NCBI GenBank assembly: GCA_016124945.1
Contig: WGMT01000102.1
Span: 1-37,387, forward strand
Origin: a bacterium
GTDB lineage: Bacteria; Chloroflexota; Anaerolineae; Caldilineales; Caldilineaceae
Direction: 5' to 3'
Length of the DNA: 37,387 nt
Numbering within the stretch: position 1 is the first letter of the stretch; the number at the start of each line of letters is the position of its first letter. The notes beneath the pieces are model-generated. The model had not been told where the DNA came from. It saw nothing but the letters and a program-made list of their open reading frames with translations, and searched no databases. Shown in pieces: positions 1 through 8,735 of the stretch. Both the position numbers and the translations under genes were made by a program.

Positions 1-201
1 AAACGTTGGAGCGTTGAAGCGGGAAAACGTTGAAGCGTTGAAGCGGGAAAACGTTGGAGCGTTGGAGCGGGAAAACGTTGGAGCGTTGAAGCGGGAAAAC
101 GTTGGAGCGTTGAAGCGGGAAAACGTTGAAGCGTTGGAGCGTTGGAGCGTTTTATCGCTTCAACGCTCCAACGCTCCAACGCTCCCCCGCTCCAACGCTT
201 C
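1..201. repeat. 24-bp tandem repeat followed by inverted copies
   Basis: About five and a half units of a 24-bp repeat (AAAACGTTGGAGCGTTGAAG followed by CGGG, with G/A variants) run from 1 to about 149. After a short TTTTAT turn the same words continue in reverse complement to about 201. The words flanking the turn form an approximately 21-bp stem with two mismatches. It lies just beyond the stop codon of the GGDEF gene on the minus strand and could act as its terminator. There are no unique spacers, so it is not a CRISPR array. Confidence 0.8.
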
Positions 202-202
202 C

Positions 203-1321
203 CTACTCCCCCCCCGCCAACACCACGCAGTTCTTCCCCCGGGCTTTACCGACGTAGAGGGCGCGGTCGGCTGTCATCACAGTGCGTTCGAGGGTTTCGC
301 CCACTCTGTAATCGCTGACACCGAAACTCATGGTCACCGAGAGGCGCAGGTCGCCACAGACGCAGACATGCTCTTCAAGCGCTTTGCGGGCACGTTCAGC
401 CACGAGCATGGCGTCTTCGCGGCCGGTGTCTGGCAAAAAGATGAGGAATTCCTCGCCCCCCCAGCGCGCAATCTGATCCTGTACACGCACCGACAGGCGT
501 AGCAAGTTTGCCATTTCCTTGAGCACCACATCGCCACAGTGATGACCATGCTGGTCATTGATCGATTTGAAGTTGTCGATATCGCCCAGAATCAAGGCAA
601 AGGGATGCTCAACCCGGTCCAGGCGCAGAAGGGAGCGTTCGAGCATCTCAAGCATTGAACGACGATTGAGCAGGCCGGTAAGGACGTCGGTGCGTGCAAA
701 ATAATCAAGCTGACGATTGGCTGAGCGCAGTTGCACCTCTACGTCTTCGACGGCTTTGTTGTAGACAAAACCCAACAAGACATTGATGAGAAAAAAGGTA
801 GAAAGATTGAGCTGCTCAAAGAAGGAAAGAAAATCAGCGGAAACGATTGGGTTCGGCTGGATCGACTGCGAGGCCGTGAAGAGCAAAACGTAAAGACACA
901 ACATGCCGACAGCACTGCCCAATTTCAGCCACAGTCGACGCGATGGATGAAAGAAGATAAAGAGCGCCATCACCGAAATATAGTAGTGAAAACCGCTCCC
1001 CCAGCCAAGCACCAACGTGGCACTGGCCGCATGCACAAGGATCTCCGCCGTACACAAGAAAAACGCCAGATCCAGTTGCTTACGTCTGGCCAACCACACA
1101 GACAGCACATAAACCATGACACTTACCCCGTTAAGCAGGGCAAGCCCCTGAATGCCTACAACCCCAAAAATAACAATAAAACTGGAATGGACAAAAAGCG
1201 CTACATACACAAAAAAGCGCACAAGAAACGAAAATCGGTGGCTTGCAGCAGAATGCAAAATCTGCTGCGTGGGTGACAACATGTGCACCACCGCTTCTGG
1301 TAGCCGACTGCCGACGCTCAT
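203..1321 (-). CDS. Membrane-bound diguanylate cyclase (GGDEF domain)
   Basis: The 372-residue product should make cyclic di-GMP from two GTP. The N-terminal half has about six hydrophobic segments between residues 30 and 190, with charged loops, and would anchor the enzyme in the membrane as a putative sensor of unknown type. A short linker (190-210) leads into a C-terminal GGDEF domain with TDVLTGLLNRR at 211-221 and the active-site variant GGEEF at 288-292. An RVQD (RxxD) I-site at 279-282 sits five residues before it, as in cyclases subject to product inhibition. No EAL domain is present. The ATG at 1321 is supported by AGGAG seven bases upstream. The gene lies 160 bp downstream of nagA in the same direction; whether they are co-transcribed is not clear. 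Enzyme class is confident, input signal unknown. Confidence 0.93.
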   Translation of the reverse strand: MSVGSRLPEAVVHMLSPTQQILHSAASHRFSFLVRFFVYVALFVHSSFIVIFGVVGIQGLALLNGVSVMVYVLSVWLARRKQLDLAFFLCTAEILVHAASATLVLGWGSGFHYYISVMALFIFFHPSRRLWLKLGSAVGMLCLYVLLFTASQSIQPNPIVSADFLSFFEQLNLSTFFLINVLLGFVYNKAVEDVEVQLRSANRQLDYFARTDVLTGLLNRRSMLEMLERSLLRLDRVEHPFALILGDIDNFKSINDQHGHHCGDVVLKEMANLLRLSVRVQDQIARWGGEEFLIFLPDTGREDAMLVAERARKALEEHVCVCGDLRLSVTMSFGVSDYRVGETLERTVMTADRALYVGKARGKNCVVLAGGE

Positions 1322-1384
1322 CGAGCACTCCTACGATCAGAAGATACGAAGCGGACAAGTATAAGAGGCATGCGCCAACGGCGC

Positions 1385-1407
1385 GCTGCCATGAACAATA
1401 TGGCAGC
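1385..1407. repeat. Small hairpin between nagA and the GGDEF gene
   Basis: GCTGCCAT and ATGGCAGC pair across a 7-nt loop, in the 160-bp gap after the nagA stop codon. There is no clear run of T behind it, so a terminator role for nagA is possible but unproven. Confidence 0.4.
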
Positions 1408-1481
1408 CGCCAAGGTGTTACCTCTTATTAGGACAATATATTGAAGTGCCGATAAAAAAAATAAGGAAAAAGCGTAATAAA

Positions 1482-2666
1482 TCAGTGTATCAATTGACCG
1501 CGGATAAGCACATGACGCAGATTTAGCTCGCCATCGAGGACAAGCAGATCGGCGTCACTGCCAGGAGCGAGAGTTCCTTTGTGGGGAGTAAGGCCCAAGA
1601 GGCGGGCCGGGGCGTAGGTGGCCATGTAGACGGCGGTGTGCAGCGGCAAATGGGCCAGTTTCACAGCGCGCTGCACGGCATCGAGCAAAGTGATGGTGCT
1701 GCCGGCGAGCCAGCCGCCGCCCCGGCCACTGGTGGCGAAACCTTCGGGGTGGACGGTGACATTCAGCCCGCCGCCGACGTACTCACCAGGCGCGCAACCG
1801 GCCACCGTCGACGCATCCGAAACGAGGACGACATGATCCGCGCCCTTCACCTGCACCAATGGTGGCAAAAGGGAGGGGTGAAAGTGGTAGCCGTCCATAA
1901 TCACGCCGGCGGTGAGCCCAGGATCGGCCAGCAGCGTGCCCACAATCCCCGGCTCCGAGGCCATAAACCCAAGCGGTCCTGGGGCGCGGTGGGGCCAGTC
2001 GCTGGCATTGCCGGCATGGGTGACACACGAAAGCCCGGCCCGGCGTGCCGCCTGCATTACGGCGTAGGTGGCTGCCGTATGGCCGGCAGAGACGACGATC
2101 CCCTGGCTTGCCAGCGCTTCGATCACAGGCAGAGCGCCCGCCAATTCCGGCGCCAGGGTGAAGATCGAGATGCGTCCATGCGCGGCGGTGACGAAACGCT
2201 GCGCCGTTGCCTCATCAGGCAGGATCAACGCTGCCGGATCGTGCGCGCCACTCTTCTCGGGCGACAGGAATGGACCTTCAAGGTGGATGCCGGGCAGCGT
2301 CATGTCTGGTGCGGCGTCGAGGTAATCGGCCAGCACACCCAGACTTTCCACCAACGTCTCCAGTGGCGCGGTGATCAAGGTGGGCAGCAGCGTCGTCGTC
2401 CCCCGGCTGCGATGATGGGTGAGGATCTCGTCAAAGTGGGGCCGATGTTGCGCCTGAAAGCTCCAGTTCAGCGCGCCGTTCACCTGAATGTCGATCAGCC
2501 CGGGGATCACAATGGCGTCGCCCGCATCGAGAATGCCGTTGCCGTGGGTCATCGAACCATCTACCCCCAGGACGCGCCCATCCGCCAACCAGATTGTCCC
2601 CTGCTCGCGAAAACCATCAGGTGTCCAGATTTGTCCGGCGAAGATGGCGCGGGGATGGGTAGGCAT
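1482..2666 (-). CDS. nagA: N-acetylglucosamine-6-phosphate deacetylase
   Basis: The 394-residue product matches the NagA amidohydrolase family in length and motif order. NagA removes acetate from GlcNAc-6-phosphate to give glucosamine-6-phosphate in the cytoplasm. Visible signatures are PGLIDIQVNG (55-64, with Gln where many amidohydrolases have His, as in E. coli NagA), HLEGPF (128-133, metal-binding Glu), GHTAATY (195-201), THAGNAS (216-222), DGYHFHP (258-264) and LVSDAS (281-286, catalytic Asp). The ATG at 2666 follows AAAGGAG at six bases. It lies 112 bp downstream of nagB in the same direction, so the product feeds the NagB reaction in reverse gene order. A long inverted repeat separates the two genes and may tune the ratio of expression. 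Confidence 0.94.
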   Translation of the reverse strand: MPTHPRAIFAGQIWTPDGFREQGTIWLADGRVLGVDGSMTHGNGILDAGDAIVIPGLIDIQVNGALNWSFQAQHRPHFDEILTHHRSRGTTTLLPTLITAPLETLVESLGVLADYLDAAPDMTLPGIHLEGPFLSPEKSGAHDPAALILPDEATAQRFVTAAHGRISIFTLAPELAGALPVIEALASQGIVVSAGHTAATYAVMQAARRAGLSCVTHAGNASDWPHRAPGPLGFMASEPGIVGTLLADPGLTAGVIMDGYHFHPSLLPPLVQVKGADHVVLVSDASTVAGCAPGEYVGGGLNVTVHPEGFATSGRGGGWLAGSTITLLDAVQRAVKLAHLPLHTAVYMATYAPARLLGLTPHKGTLAPGSDADLLVLDGELNLRHVLIRGQLIH

Positions 2667-2688
2667 TCAGAACTCCTTTGGAAGTGGT

Positions 2689-2778
2689 GATTAGTGATTG
2701 GTGATTTGGGTAGTATAGAGGATTGGGCACTAAATTGGCGTCAGGTTCTCGACGAGCCCCAATCACCAATCACTAATC
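2689..2778. repeat. Inverted repeat, GTGATTGGTGATT family
   Basis: An 18-bp perfect inverted repeat (2689-2706 and 2761-2778), extended by four more bases with one mismatch, encloses a 54-nt loop between nagB and nagA. The arms consist of iterated GTGATT/GGTGATT words. Close relatives lie at 8621-8718 and 36031-36330 with unrelated loops. Confidence 0.85.
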
Positions 2779-3543
2779 TCATCTCCCCAGCAGACTCGCT
2801 GATCCTTCATCCAAATAGACCCAGCAATCCGCATGTGTGCGCAGCGCTGAGGCCGGGCAATCGGGGGTGATGGGGCCTGTCAACGCGCAGCGGACGGCTT
2901 CGGCCTTGCGCGTATCCGGCACGACGCACGAGACTGTCTTGGCGGCGAGGATGGCGGGGATCGACATGGAGAGCGCTTGCGGCGGCACCGCGGCCAGATC
3001 GGGGAAGTGTCCTTCGCCGACTTGTTGGAGACGGCACGCTTCGTCGAGGTTCACCACCAGCACTTTGGCGTCGGTGGTGAACTCTGCCGGCGGATCGTTG
3101 AAGGCGAGGTGACCGTTTTCGCCGATGCCGATGCAGGCCACGTCCACTGGATGTTGACGGAGCAGTGCATCGTAGCGGGCAGCTTCGGCCTCTGGATCAG
3201 CGGCGTTGCCGTTGAGCAGGTGCACGGCCTTCATTTCCACAAAATCAAAGAAGCGTTCGCGCAAGAAACGTCGAAAACCGGCCGGGTGCGCAGGATCGAG
3301 GTCGATGTACTCGTCCAGGTGAAAGGCGGTGATGCGCGACCAGTCGATGTCCTCACGGCGACGCAGTGCATCAAGGAAATCGTACTGCGACGCCCCCGTG
3401 GCGAGGACGAGATTGGCCTCTCCTCGTTCCGCCAACGCCTCTTTCAAACGGCCGACCACAAACTCAGCGGCGGCCTGGCTCGATGATGGTTTGTCACTGT
3501 AGATTTCAATGTGGACACCGTCCACAGTAAATTGGCGCAGCAC
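2779..3543 (-). CDS. nagB: Glucosamine-6-phosphate deaminase
   Basis: NagB converts glucosamine-6-phosphate to fructose-6-phosphate and ammonia, linking amino-sugar breakdown to glycolysis. The family is shown by ATGASQ near residues 48-53, the catalytic region AFHLDEY (73-79) and GIGENGHLAFNDPP (139-152). I place the start at the GTG at 3543, giving 254 residues: it follows AAGGAG at seven bases and gives the family N-terminus. The reading frame continues 44 codons upstream to an ATG at 3675, but that stretch is low-complexity repeat and does not look like protein. It is the first gene of the nagB-nagA pair. No GntR-type regulator or transporter is next to it in this window. Confidence 0.92.
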   Translation of the reverse strand: MLRQFTVDGVHIEIYSDKPSSSQAAAEFVVGRLKEALAERGEANLVLATGASQYDFLDALRRREDIDWSRITAFHLDEYIDLDPAHPAGFRRFLRERFFDFVEMKAVHLLNGNAADPEAEAARYDALLRQHPVDVACIGIGENGHLAFNDPPAEFTTDAKVLVVNLDEACRLQQVGEGHFPDLAAVPPQALSMSIPAILAAKTVSCVVPDTRKAEAVRCALTGPITPDCPASALRTHADCWVYLDEGSASLLGR

Positions 3544-3555
3544 AAGAGGTCTCCT

Positions 3556-3627
3556 TGTAGTAGGTGGCAGGTAGCAGGTAGCAGGTAGAGAGCGTATCGT
3601 CGTCCGTCGTCGGTCGTCCGTCGTCCT
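3556..3627. repeat. Two simple-word arrays upstream of nagB
   Basis: Iterated GTAGCAG words (about 3561-3590) are followed by iterated CGTCGTC/CGTCCGT words (about 3599-3627). A similar word set, reverse-complemented, sits at the 3' end of scpA near 37087-37114. The array lies in the 5' leader of nagB; function unknown. Confidence 0.6.
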
Positions 3628-3668
3628 CAATTCACAACGTCTAAGCCACTGGACAGTATAGCCCAAAC

Positions 3669-3697
3669 TTGACATCTAGCCCAAGTGGCTGAAAGAT
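3669..3697 (+). promoter_or_regulatory. Possible promoter of the GH51 gene
   Basis: A perfect TTGACA (3669-3674) is followed after 17 bases by AAAGAT (3692-3697), about 70 bases before the start codon of the arabinofuranosidase gene. The -10 match is poor (3 of 6), so this is tentative. Confidence 0.3.
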
Positions 3698-3768
3698 TAA
3701 CGGTCAGTCTTTAGTATTTCCCCACGGGTTATCCATAGAACAAGTCACCCATAGAAAGAGAAGAATTT

Positions 3769-5274
3769 ATGGCAGAATCAGTGCGAATGACCTTGCACCC
3801 TGAGTTTCGCATTAGCGACATCGATCAGCGCATCTACGGGTCGTTCATCGAGCACCTGGGGCGCGCCGTCTATGGCGGCATCTACGAGCCGGGTCATCCC
3901 CAGGCCGACGCCGACGGCTTTCGCCAGGATGTGATCGAGCTGATCCGCGATCTGAATGTGCCGATTGTGCGCTACCCCGGCGGCAACTTCGTCTCCGGCT
4001 ATGATTGGGAAGACGGCATCGGCCCTAAGGAGCAGCGTCCGCGGCGGCTGGAGTTGGCCTGGCGCACCATCGAGCCCAATCTCTTTGGCACCGATGAATT
4101 CATCGACTGGTGTCGCAAGGCCAATACCGCACCCATGTTGGCTGTCAACCTCGGTTCGCGCGGCCTTGAAGCCGCCCGCGACATCATCGAATACTGTAAC
4201 CACCCCGGCGGCACGATGTGGAGCGACAAACGCATCGCCAATGGCCACACCGCCCCGCACAATGTCAAGGTCTGGTGCCTGGGCAACGAGATGGATGGAC
4301 CGTGGCAGATCGGGCACAAGACCGCCGACGAATATGGCCGCCTGGCCCACGAAACCGCCAAGGTGATGAAGTGGGTCGATCCCAGCATTGAGTTGGTGGC
4401 GTGTGGTAGCTCTAACCGCAACATGTCCACCTTTGCTTCGTGGGAAGCCACTGTCCTTGATCACACGTACGAGCACGTGGAATATCTCTCTCTGCACACC
4501 TACTACGGCAACCCCACCAACAACACACCCAACTTCCTGGCCAAATCCATCGACATGGATCGCTTCATCAGCAGTGTGGTGGGCATCTGCGATTACATCC
4601 AGGCCAAGAAGCGCAGCAAGAAGACAATGTACCTCTCGTTCGACGAGTGGAACGTCTGGTATCATTCGCGCGCAGCGGACCGTGCCATGGATCCGTGGCA
4701 GGTGGCGCCCCCCCAACTTGAAGACATCTACAACTTCGAAGACGCGCTTCTGGTCGGCTTGATGCTGATCACAATGCTAAAACACTCAGATCGGGTGAAG
4801 ATGGCGTGCCAGGCGCAGCTTGTTAACGTTATCGCACCGATTATGACGGCAAATGGTGGTCCTAGCTGGCGACAGACCATCTACCATCCCTACTACCACA
4901 CCGCCCGCTACGGCAATGGCGTCGCCCTCAACCTGAACCTCTCTTCGCCCACCTACCACGACGCCGAGTTCGACGCTGTGCCCTACGTCGATGGCGTGGC
5001 CACGTGGAACGAAGCAGACGGCGAGTTGACCGTCTTCGCCGTCAATCGCAACCTGAGCGACGCCCTGCCCATCACCGGCGACGCCCGTGGCTTTGCCGGC
5101 TATCGCGTGGTGGAGCACATCACCCTTACCCACCCGGATCTCAAGGCCGTCAACACCCAAGACAACCCCGACAACGTCTCCCCACGCAGCAACGGCGACG
5201 CGCAGATCGTCGACAACGAACTGCACGCCACACTGGCGCCTGCGTCTTGGCACGTGATTCGGATGAAGAAATAA
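3769..5274 (+). CDS. abfA: GH51 alpha-L-arabinofuranosidase
   Basis: The 501-residue protein is a full-length GH51 alpha-N-arabinofuranosidase, an enzyme that releases arabinose from arabinan, arabinoxylan or their oligosaccharides. It has the family N-terminus (RIYGSFIEHLGRAVYGGIY, 21-39), RYPGGNFVSGYDWEDG (68-83), the acid/base motif LGNEMDGPW with E174, and the nucleophile motif SFDEWNVWY with E293. Both glutamates are within one residue of those known for the Geobacillus stearothermophilus enzyme. The C-terminal part (about 385-501) should form the accessory beta domain. No signal peptide is visible, so it probably acts on imported oligosaccharides in the cytoplasm. AGAGAAG precedes the ATG by six bases. 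The gene faces the LanM gene tail to tail. Confidence 0.95.
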   Translation: MAESVRMTLHPEFRISDIDQRIYGSFIEHLGRAVYGGIYEPGHPQADADGFRQDVIELIRDLNVPIVRYPGGNFVSGYDWEDGIGPKEQRPRRLELAWRTIEPNLFGTDEFIDWCRKANTAPMLAVNLGSRGLEAARDIIEYCNHPGGTMWSDKRIANGHTAPHNVKVWCLGNEMDGPWQIGHKTADEYGRLAHETAKVMKWVDPSIELVACGSSNRNMSTFASWEATVLDHTYEHVEYLSLHTYYGNPTNNTPNFLAKSIDMDRFISSVVGICDYIQAKKRSKKTMYLSFDEWNVWYHSRAADRAMDPWQVAPPQLEDIYNFEDALLVGLMLITMLKHSDRVKMACQAQLVNVIAPIMTANGGPSWRQTIYHPYYHTARYGNGVALNLNLSSPTYHDAEFDAVPYVDGVATWNEADGELTVFAVNRNLSDALPITGDARGFAGYRVVEHITLTHPDLKAVNTQDNPDNVSPRSNGDAQIVDNELHATLAPASWHVIRMKK

Positions 5275-5281
5275 AAAGGAT

Positions 5282-5382
5282 ATGAATAAAGAATAAAGAT
5301 TGGGTGAATTCATAGTTTCCGCGGTGGGGCCGACCTCGCCGCGGAGCACACAAACTCTACCCAATCTTTATTCTTTATTCAT
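5282..5382. terminator. Inverted repeat between convergent genes, ATGAATAAAGAATAAAG family
   Basis: A perfect 24-bp inverted repeat (5282-5305 and 5359-5382) lies between the convergent arabinofuranosidase and LanM genes. The 53-nt loop carries its own CCGCGG-flanked inner hairpin. The position suits a bidirectional terminator. The arms match those at 9931-10030 and 32466-32550, while the loops are unrelated. Confidence 0.65.
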
Positions 5383-5386
5383 TCTT

Positions 5387-8300
5387 CTAGATTTCCCAAC
5401 TCAACACACTCGGCAGGCTCGTCTTCCCTTCGGTACGGTATTGAGCCAGCCGCAGCAGGGCGTAGCCGATGCCCGCTTCGCCGAGGAAGAAGGAGGGATG
5501 GAAAAGTTCACGTGGGAGTTCGGGCGAGAGGTAGAACGATCCGACTTTTTCCACATGGGCGAGGACGTGACTGCTACAGTGGTAGGCGGCATCGAGGAAG
5601 TCGCGACGGTTGAGGCGCAACCCGGCTTCGAAGAGTAGTTCCACTTCGCCCAGTGTGCCGACAGCGTAGTCGTGCAGGCTGCTCATGTCTTCGTGGGTGA
5701 CAGCATCCACGGCGGCAAGGATCTCGTCGCGCACGTCTTGCCCGCCGAGGATCGGCAACGTGGCCAGGCGAGCCAGGCCGACACCTGCGGCGCCGTGGCT
5801 CCATCCTCGATTAAATGCAGGATTGCTATCCTGCGCATCGGGCCACCGGCGTGCAAACGATGCAGAGAGCGAGCGTTCATAGGCCAAGGCCCCTTGCGCC
5901 GCAGCGAGCCAACGTTTGTCGCCGACAACGGCGTAGAGTTTGAGCAATGCAAAAGCAATTCCCGACGTACCGGTGGACATGCCGCCGGGCAGAAAGCCTG
6001 CCGATGTGCGCCAGGTGTAGCCTTCGCCCGCTGCCACTCGATGTTTCAACAGATGTTCGCCGCAATGAACGGCTTTCGCCAACAGATCCCCGTTTGGGTG
6101 CACCGCATGCAAAGAGAGCAAGCCCAATATTGCGCCCGCCACACCGCTGCCCAGGCTCTGATTTTGTTCAGCGTCTATTCGCTGTGTCGACACCGAAAGG
6201 GCAATTTGGGCTGCGGTGTCGATCAACGCCGGTTCATTGAGCAGCCGGCTAATGAGTGTATAGGTGTAGAGTAGAGAACCGACTCCGGTGGCCGCCCCCA
6301 AATCATTGCAGTGAGGACGTGTTGGCAACGTGGCAAGTGAGAGCGCACGCCAACGATTCTGAGCCGTGACGCTTGCCAGTGCGGCAAAAAAGAGGGACAC
6401 ACCGCTACGCCCACCAAAGAGATCATCGCCAAGTAGATCGTGCTGGTAGAGCGAGAGTGCACTGTTGTAGACAGGCACAGCCCAGGTGAGCGATTCGTCG
6501 GGCAGCGGAATTGCCGACGTCGCCAATCGTTCACCGATGAGGACGGCCATAGCAGAAAACGAGGCAGGGTGTCCACTCCGGCGCACGGTAGGCGCGGGGA
6601 GTTCGCTGAGAACGGAACGGATCAAGCCGCACTGTACGTCGACGTCTTCTACGCTGAAGTTGGCGAAGTTGTCCATACACTGTGCGAGCGGCGTGCGTGC
6701 CACCGAATCGGCCACACTGCCCACGGCGGCCAGCACCAGGCTGGTGTCGGAAGCCGATGCGGTGAAGCGAGGAATATCAAGCCGAGAAAGCGCGGCGACT
6801 TCCTGACGCAACAGTGGCCAGAGTGATTGGGCGTATGACGAGGTGAGATAGGTGCGGCTAAGTTGATCCAGGTGTACGCCAAAGACGACGCCATCGCGCA
6901 GCAACGAGGGATGGCGCAGTTGATCGAGCAGGTGGGTATAGATGGCGGTGGGCCGTACATTGAAGCGCACCAGCAGTGGTTCCAGCACGGCGAGCGGTCC
7001 ACGCGCGGAGAGCAGATCCACGGCATGCTCGGCGAGGAAGGCAGCCATCTGGCGGAAACCGTCGATGATCTCGTCTACGTAGTCGGCGGCGTTGAGCGTG
7101 CGCCCATCGAGCAGAGGACGGCTGTCGAAGTGGCGATTGCTGACACTGAGGAAGCTAAGATCAAGGATGCCACCTTCAGGCTGGCGTTCCCAGCGCGGCA
7201 ATATCCCTGTGCGTAGGACGGTGGCCACATCGGCTTCGACGTTGCCATGGAGCCGTGGCGTGAGCAACATTTCAGCGTCGACGAGCACAGGCTGTTCGCC
7301 CACGGCGATCCAATTTTCGGCGTGACCGTCGCCGCCGTCGAGCAGGTAGAATAGGCAGAGCAACATCCCGGCGCGTTGGTAAAAGCGTTGGGCGGCAGCG
7401 ATATCGTCTACCGGCGCCGGTTCGATCCAGGCCATCCACCCGTACTCCCCCCGATCCAATAGCGGTACGATCTGGAAAGGTAACGGCATATTGCGCTGGT
7501 TACACCAGTTGAGTACGTTGTACCAGAGCGCATCGGCAGAGAGAGAACGAGGCTTGTAAATAATGCGCACCCCCCCGGCAAAGGTGACGGCGGTGGCGGT
7601 CTGCCCACTGTGATGGGGATCAGAAAGGTAGGAGCGCGCCGAGGTGACAACACCCAGCGTCGGTACGCTGTGCCACCCGGCGAGGACGGGCAGATCCTGG
7701 ATCAGGCGGGTGAAAAAGGCGGTGGTGGCCGTTACCCAATCGGCGGTAACCGTTGCCAACAACCGCGAGAGGACGGCATATTCGCGCAGAAAATCCTCCC
7801 AGCCTGATCCAGAGAGGAACTCGGCAAAGGCCGCATATTCCGCCAGTTCTTCGGCCAGCAATCGGGCCAACATCCCACGTTGATCGTAACGGAAGCGCTG
7901 AAACTCGTAGGCCAGCGTCGGCCCGGCAATCTCAGCCAGCCTACGCCACAGGTCAAGGAGCAGATCGGTATACGCGCGCTGTGCCACAAAGGGATCCATC
8001 ACCTCGGCGGGCCAACGCAGCCAGCCGTCCGCCGCCACAATCAACGGACGCAACGCAGCACTGAGCAGGGTGGGCGCAGCAGGCAGGCGCTCCTCGGCGG
8101 CAGGCGAAGGACGCAGCGTCTTCACCAGCATGTCGGTCCACGACGGCTGTCGATCCCCCTGCCAGTGTCCTTCACCCAGGCGCGACGAAATAGAATCGAG
8201 GTCGTGGCCGTCCTGAGCCAGGCGGCGCATGAAGAGATCCGGATCATCGTCGGCCATGTTGCGACGCCAGATCTCCAAATATTGGGCAGCAGTGCTCTGA

Positions 8301-8401
8301 TCGGCAACAGCAGTGCTAGGCTGCCATGCTGCGGATAGACGTTCACTTAATGTCACTGAGCGTGCTGCAATATGTGCAATGAGCGAACGATGCTCACTCA
8401 T
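5387..8401 (-). CDS. LanM-like class II lanthipeptide synthetase, degenerate cyclase
   Basis: The 1004-residue protein has the size and order of a LanM: an N-terminal kinase-like dehydratase (about 100-560, DUF4135) that would phosphorylate and dehydrate Ser/Thr of a precursor peptide, and a C-terminal LanC-like barrel (about 640-1000). The dehydratase keeps IYKPRS (K283), DGHAEN (D358, H360, N363) and DAE (D375, E377), spaced as in CylM. The LanC half keeps the repeated Gly motifs (GRSGVSLFF, GSGVAG, GTSGIAFALLKLY, GEAGIGYALLRL). However, the zinc-binding signature GWCHG reads GWSHG (866-870), and the usual CHG region reads SLHDYAVG (908-915). Thioether cyclisation is therefore doubtful. No precursor, transporter or protease gene is visible nearby. 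The ribosome-binding site before the ATG at 8401 is weak. Confidence 0.88.
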   Translation of the reverse strand: MSEHRSLIAHIAARSVTLSERLSAAWQPSTAVADQSTAAQYLEIWRRNMADDDPDLFMRRLAQDGHDLDSISSRLGEGHWQGDRQPSWTDMLVKTLRPSPAAEERLPAAPTLLSAALRPLIVAADGWLRWPAEVMDPFVAQRAYTDLLLDLWRRLAEIAGPTLAYEFQRFRYDQRGMLARLLAEELAEYAAFAEFLSGSGWEDFLREYAVLSRLLATVTADWVTATTAFFTRLIQDLPVLAGWHSVPTLGVVTSARSYLSDPHHSGQTATAVTFAGGVRIIYKPRSLSADALWYNVLNWCNQRNMPLPFQIVPLLDRGEYGWMAWIEPAPVDDIAAAQRFYQRAGMLLCLFYLLDGGDGHAENWIAVGEQPVLVDAEMLLTPRLHGNVEADVATVLRTGILPRWERQPEGGILDLSFLSVSNRHFDSRPLLDGRTLNAADYVDEIIDGFRQMAAFLAEHAVDLLSARGPLAVLEPLLVRFNVRPTAIYTHLLDQLRHPSLLRDGVVFGVHLDQLSRTYLTSSYAQSLWPLLRQEVAALSRLDIPRFTASASDTSLVLAAVGSVADSVARTPLAQCMDNFANFSVEDVDVQCGLIRSVLSELPAPTVRRSGHPASFSAMAVLIGERLATSAIPLPDESLTWAVPVYNSALSLYQHDLLGDDLFGGRSGVSLFFAALASVTAQNRWRALSLATLPTRPHCNDLGAATGVGSLLYTYTLISRLLNEPALIDTAAQIALSVSTQRIDAEQNQSLGSGVAGAILGLLSLHAVHPNGDLLAKAVHCGEHLLKHRVAAGEGYTWRTSAGFLPGGMSTGTSGIAFALLKLYAVVGDKRWLAAAQGALAYERSLSASFARRWPDAQDSNPAFNRGWSHGAAGVGLARLATLPILGGQDVRDEILAAVDAVTHEDMSSLHDYAVGTLGEVELLFEAGLRLNRRDFLDAAYHCSSHVLAHVEKVGSFYLSPELPRELFHPSFFLGEAGIGYALLRLAQYRTEGKTSLPSVLSWEI

Positions 8402-8620
8402 GTTGGTTCAGATCCCGGATAACCAATGCAAATCACTCAGGCGGTTGAGAAACGAAAGTATGGGCACAAAGGTGGGGAGGAAGAGGCCAGGCTCGTTCAC
8501 GTTGACCTTGTGCAGCCTTGATTATCATCATACCACGATCTGTCATTTGTCGATAGCAAAGCATACACAATGTCAAGATTCTCAGGAATGGTGAGGATAG
8601 GATAAACTGAAGGATAAGCT

Positions 8621-8718
8621 GATTGGTGATTCGTGATTGGTGATTGGGCTTCGTCGACCATTTGAACCCGACGTAGGCACCCGATCCTTTACACAATCCC
8701 AATCACGAATCACCAATC
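8621..8718. repeat. Inverted repeat, GTGATTGGTGATT family
   Basis: A 20-bp perfect inverted repeat (8621-8640 and 8699-8718) lies in the 334-bp gap between the divergent LanM and M24 genes. Its right arm ends 17 bases before the M24 start codon and so would lie in that gene's leader. The rest of the gap (8402-8620) shows no convincing gene. Confidence 0.85.
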
Positions 8719-8735
8719 ACCACCTAGGAGCCACC

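Noticed and set aside
1..149. CRISPR array
   Set aside because: Units are contiguous with no unique spacers, and no cas genes are present.
1..502. Open frame on the plus strand through the 24-bp array (about 160 codons)
   Set aside because: It encodes only a repeat of ENVxALKR and then runs antisense through the GGDEF gene; no protein signature.
3544..3675. 44-codon upstream extension of nagB
   Set aside because: Encodes simple repeats; the GTG at 3543 has a strong ribosome-binding site and gives the family start.
8433..8702. Lanthipeptide precursor just upstream of LanM
   Set aside because: The minus-strand frame contains the inverted repeat, has few Ser/Thr and three Cys without a leader or a GG/GA cleavage site, and no ribosome-binding site was seen.
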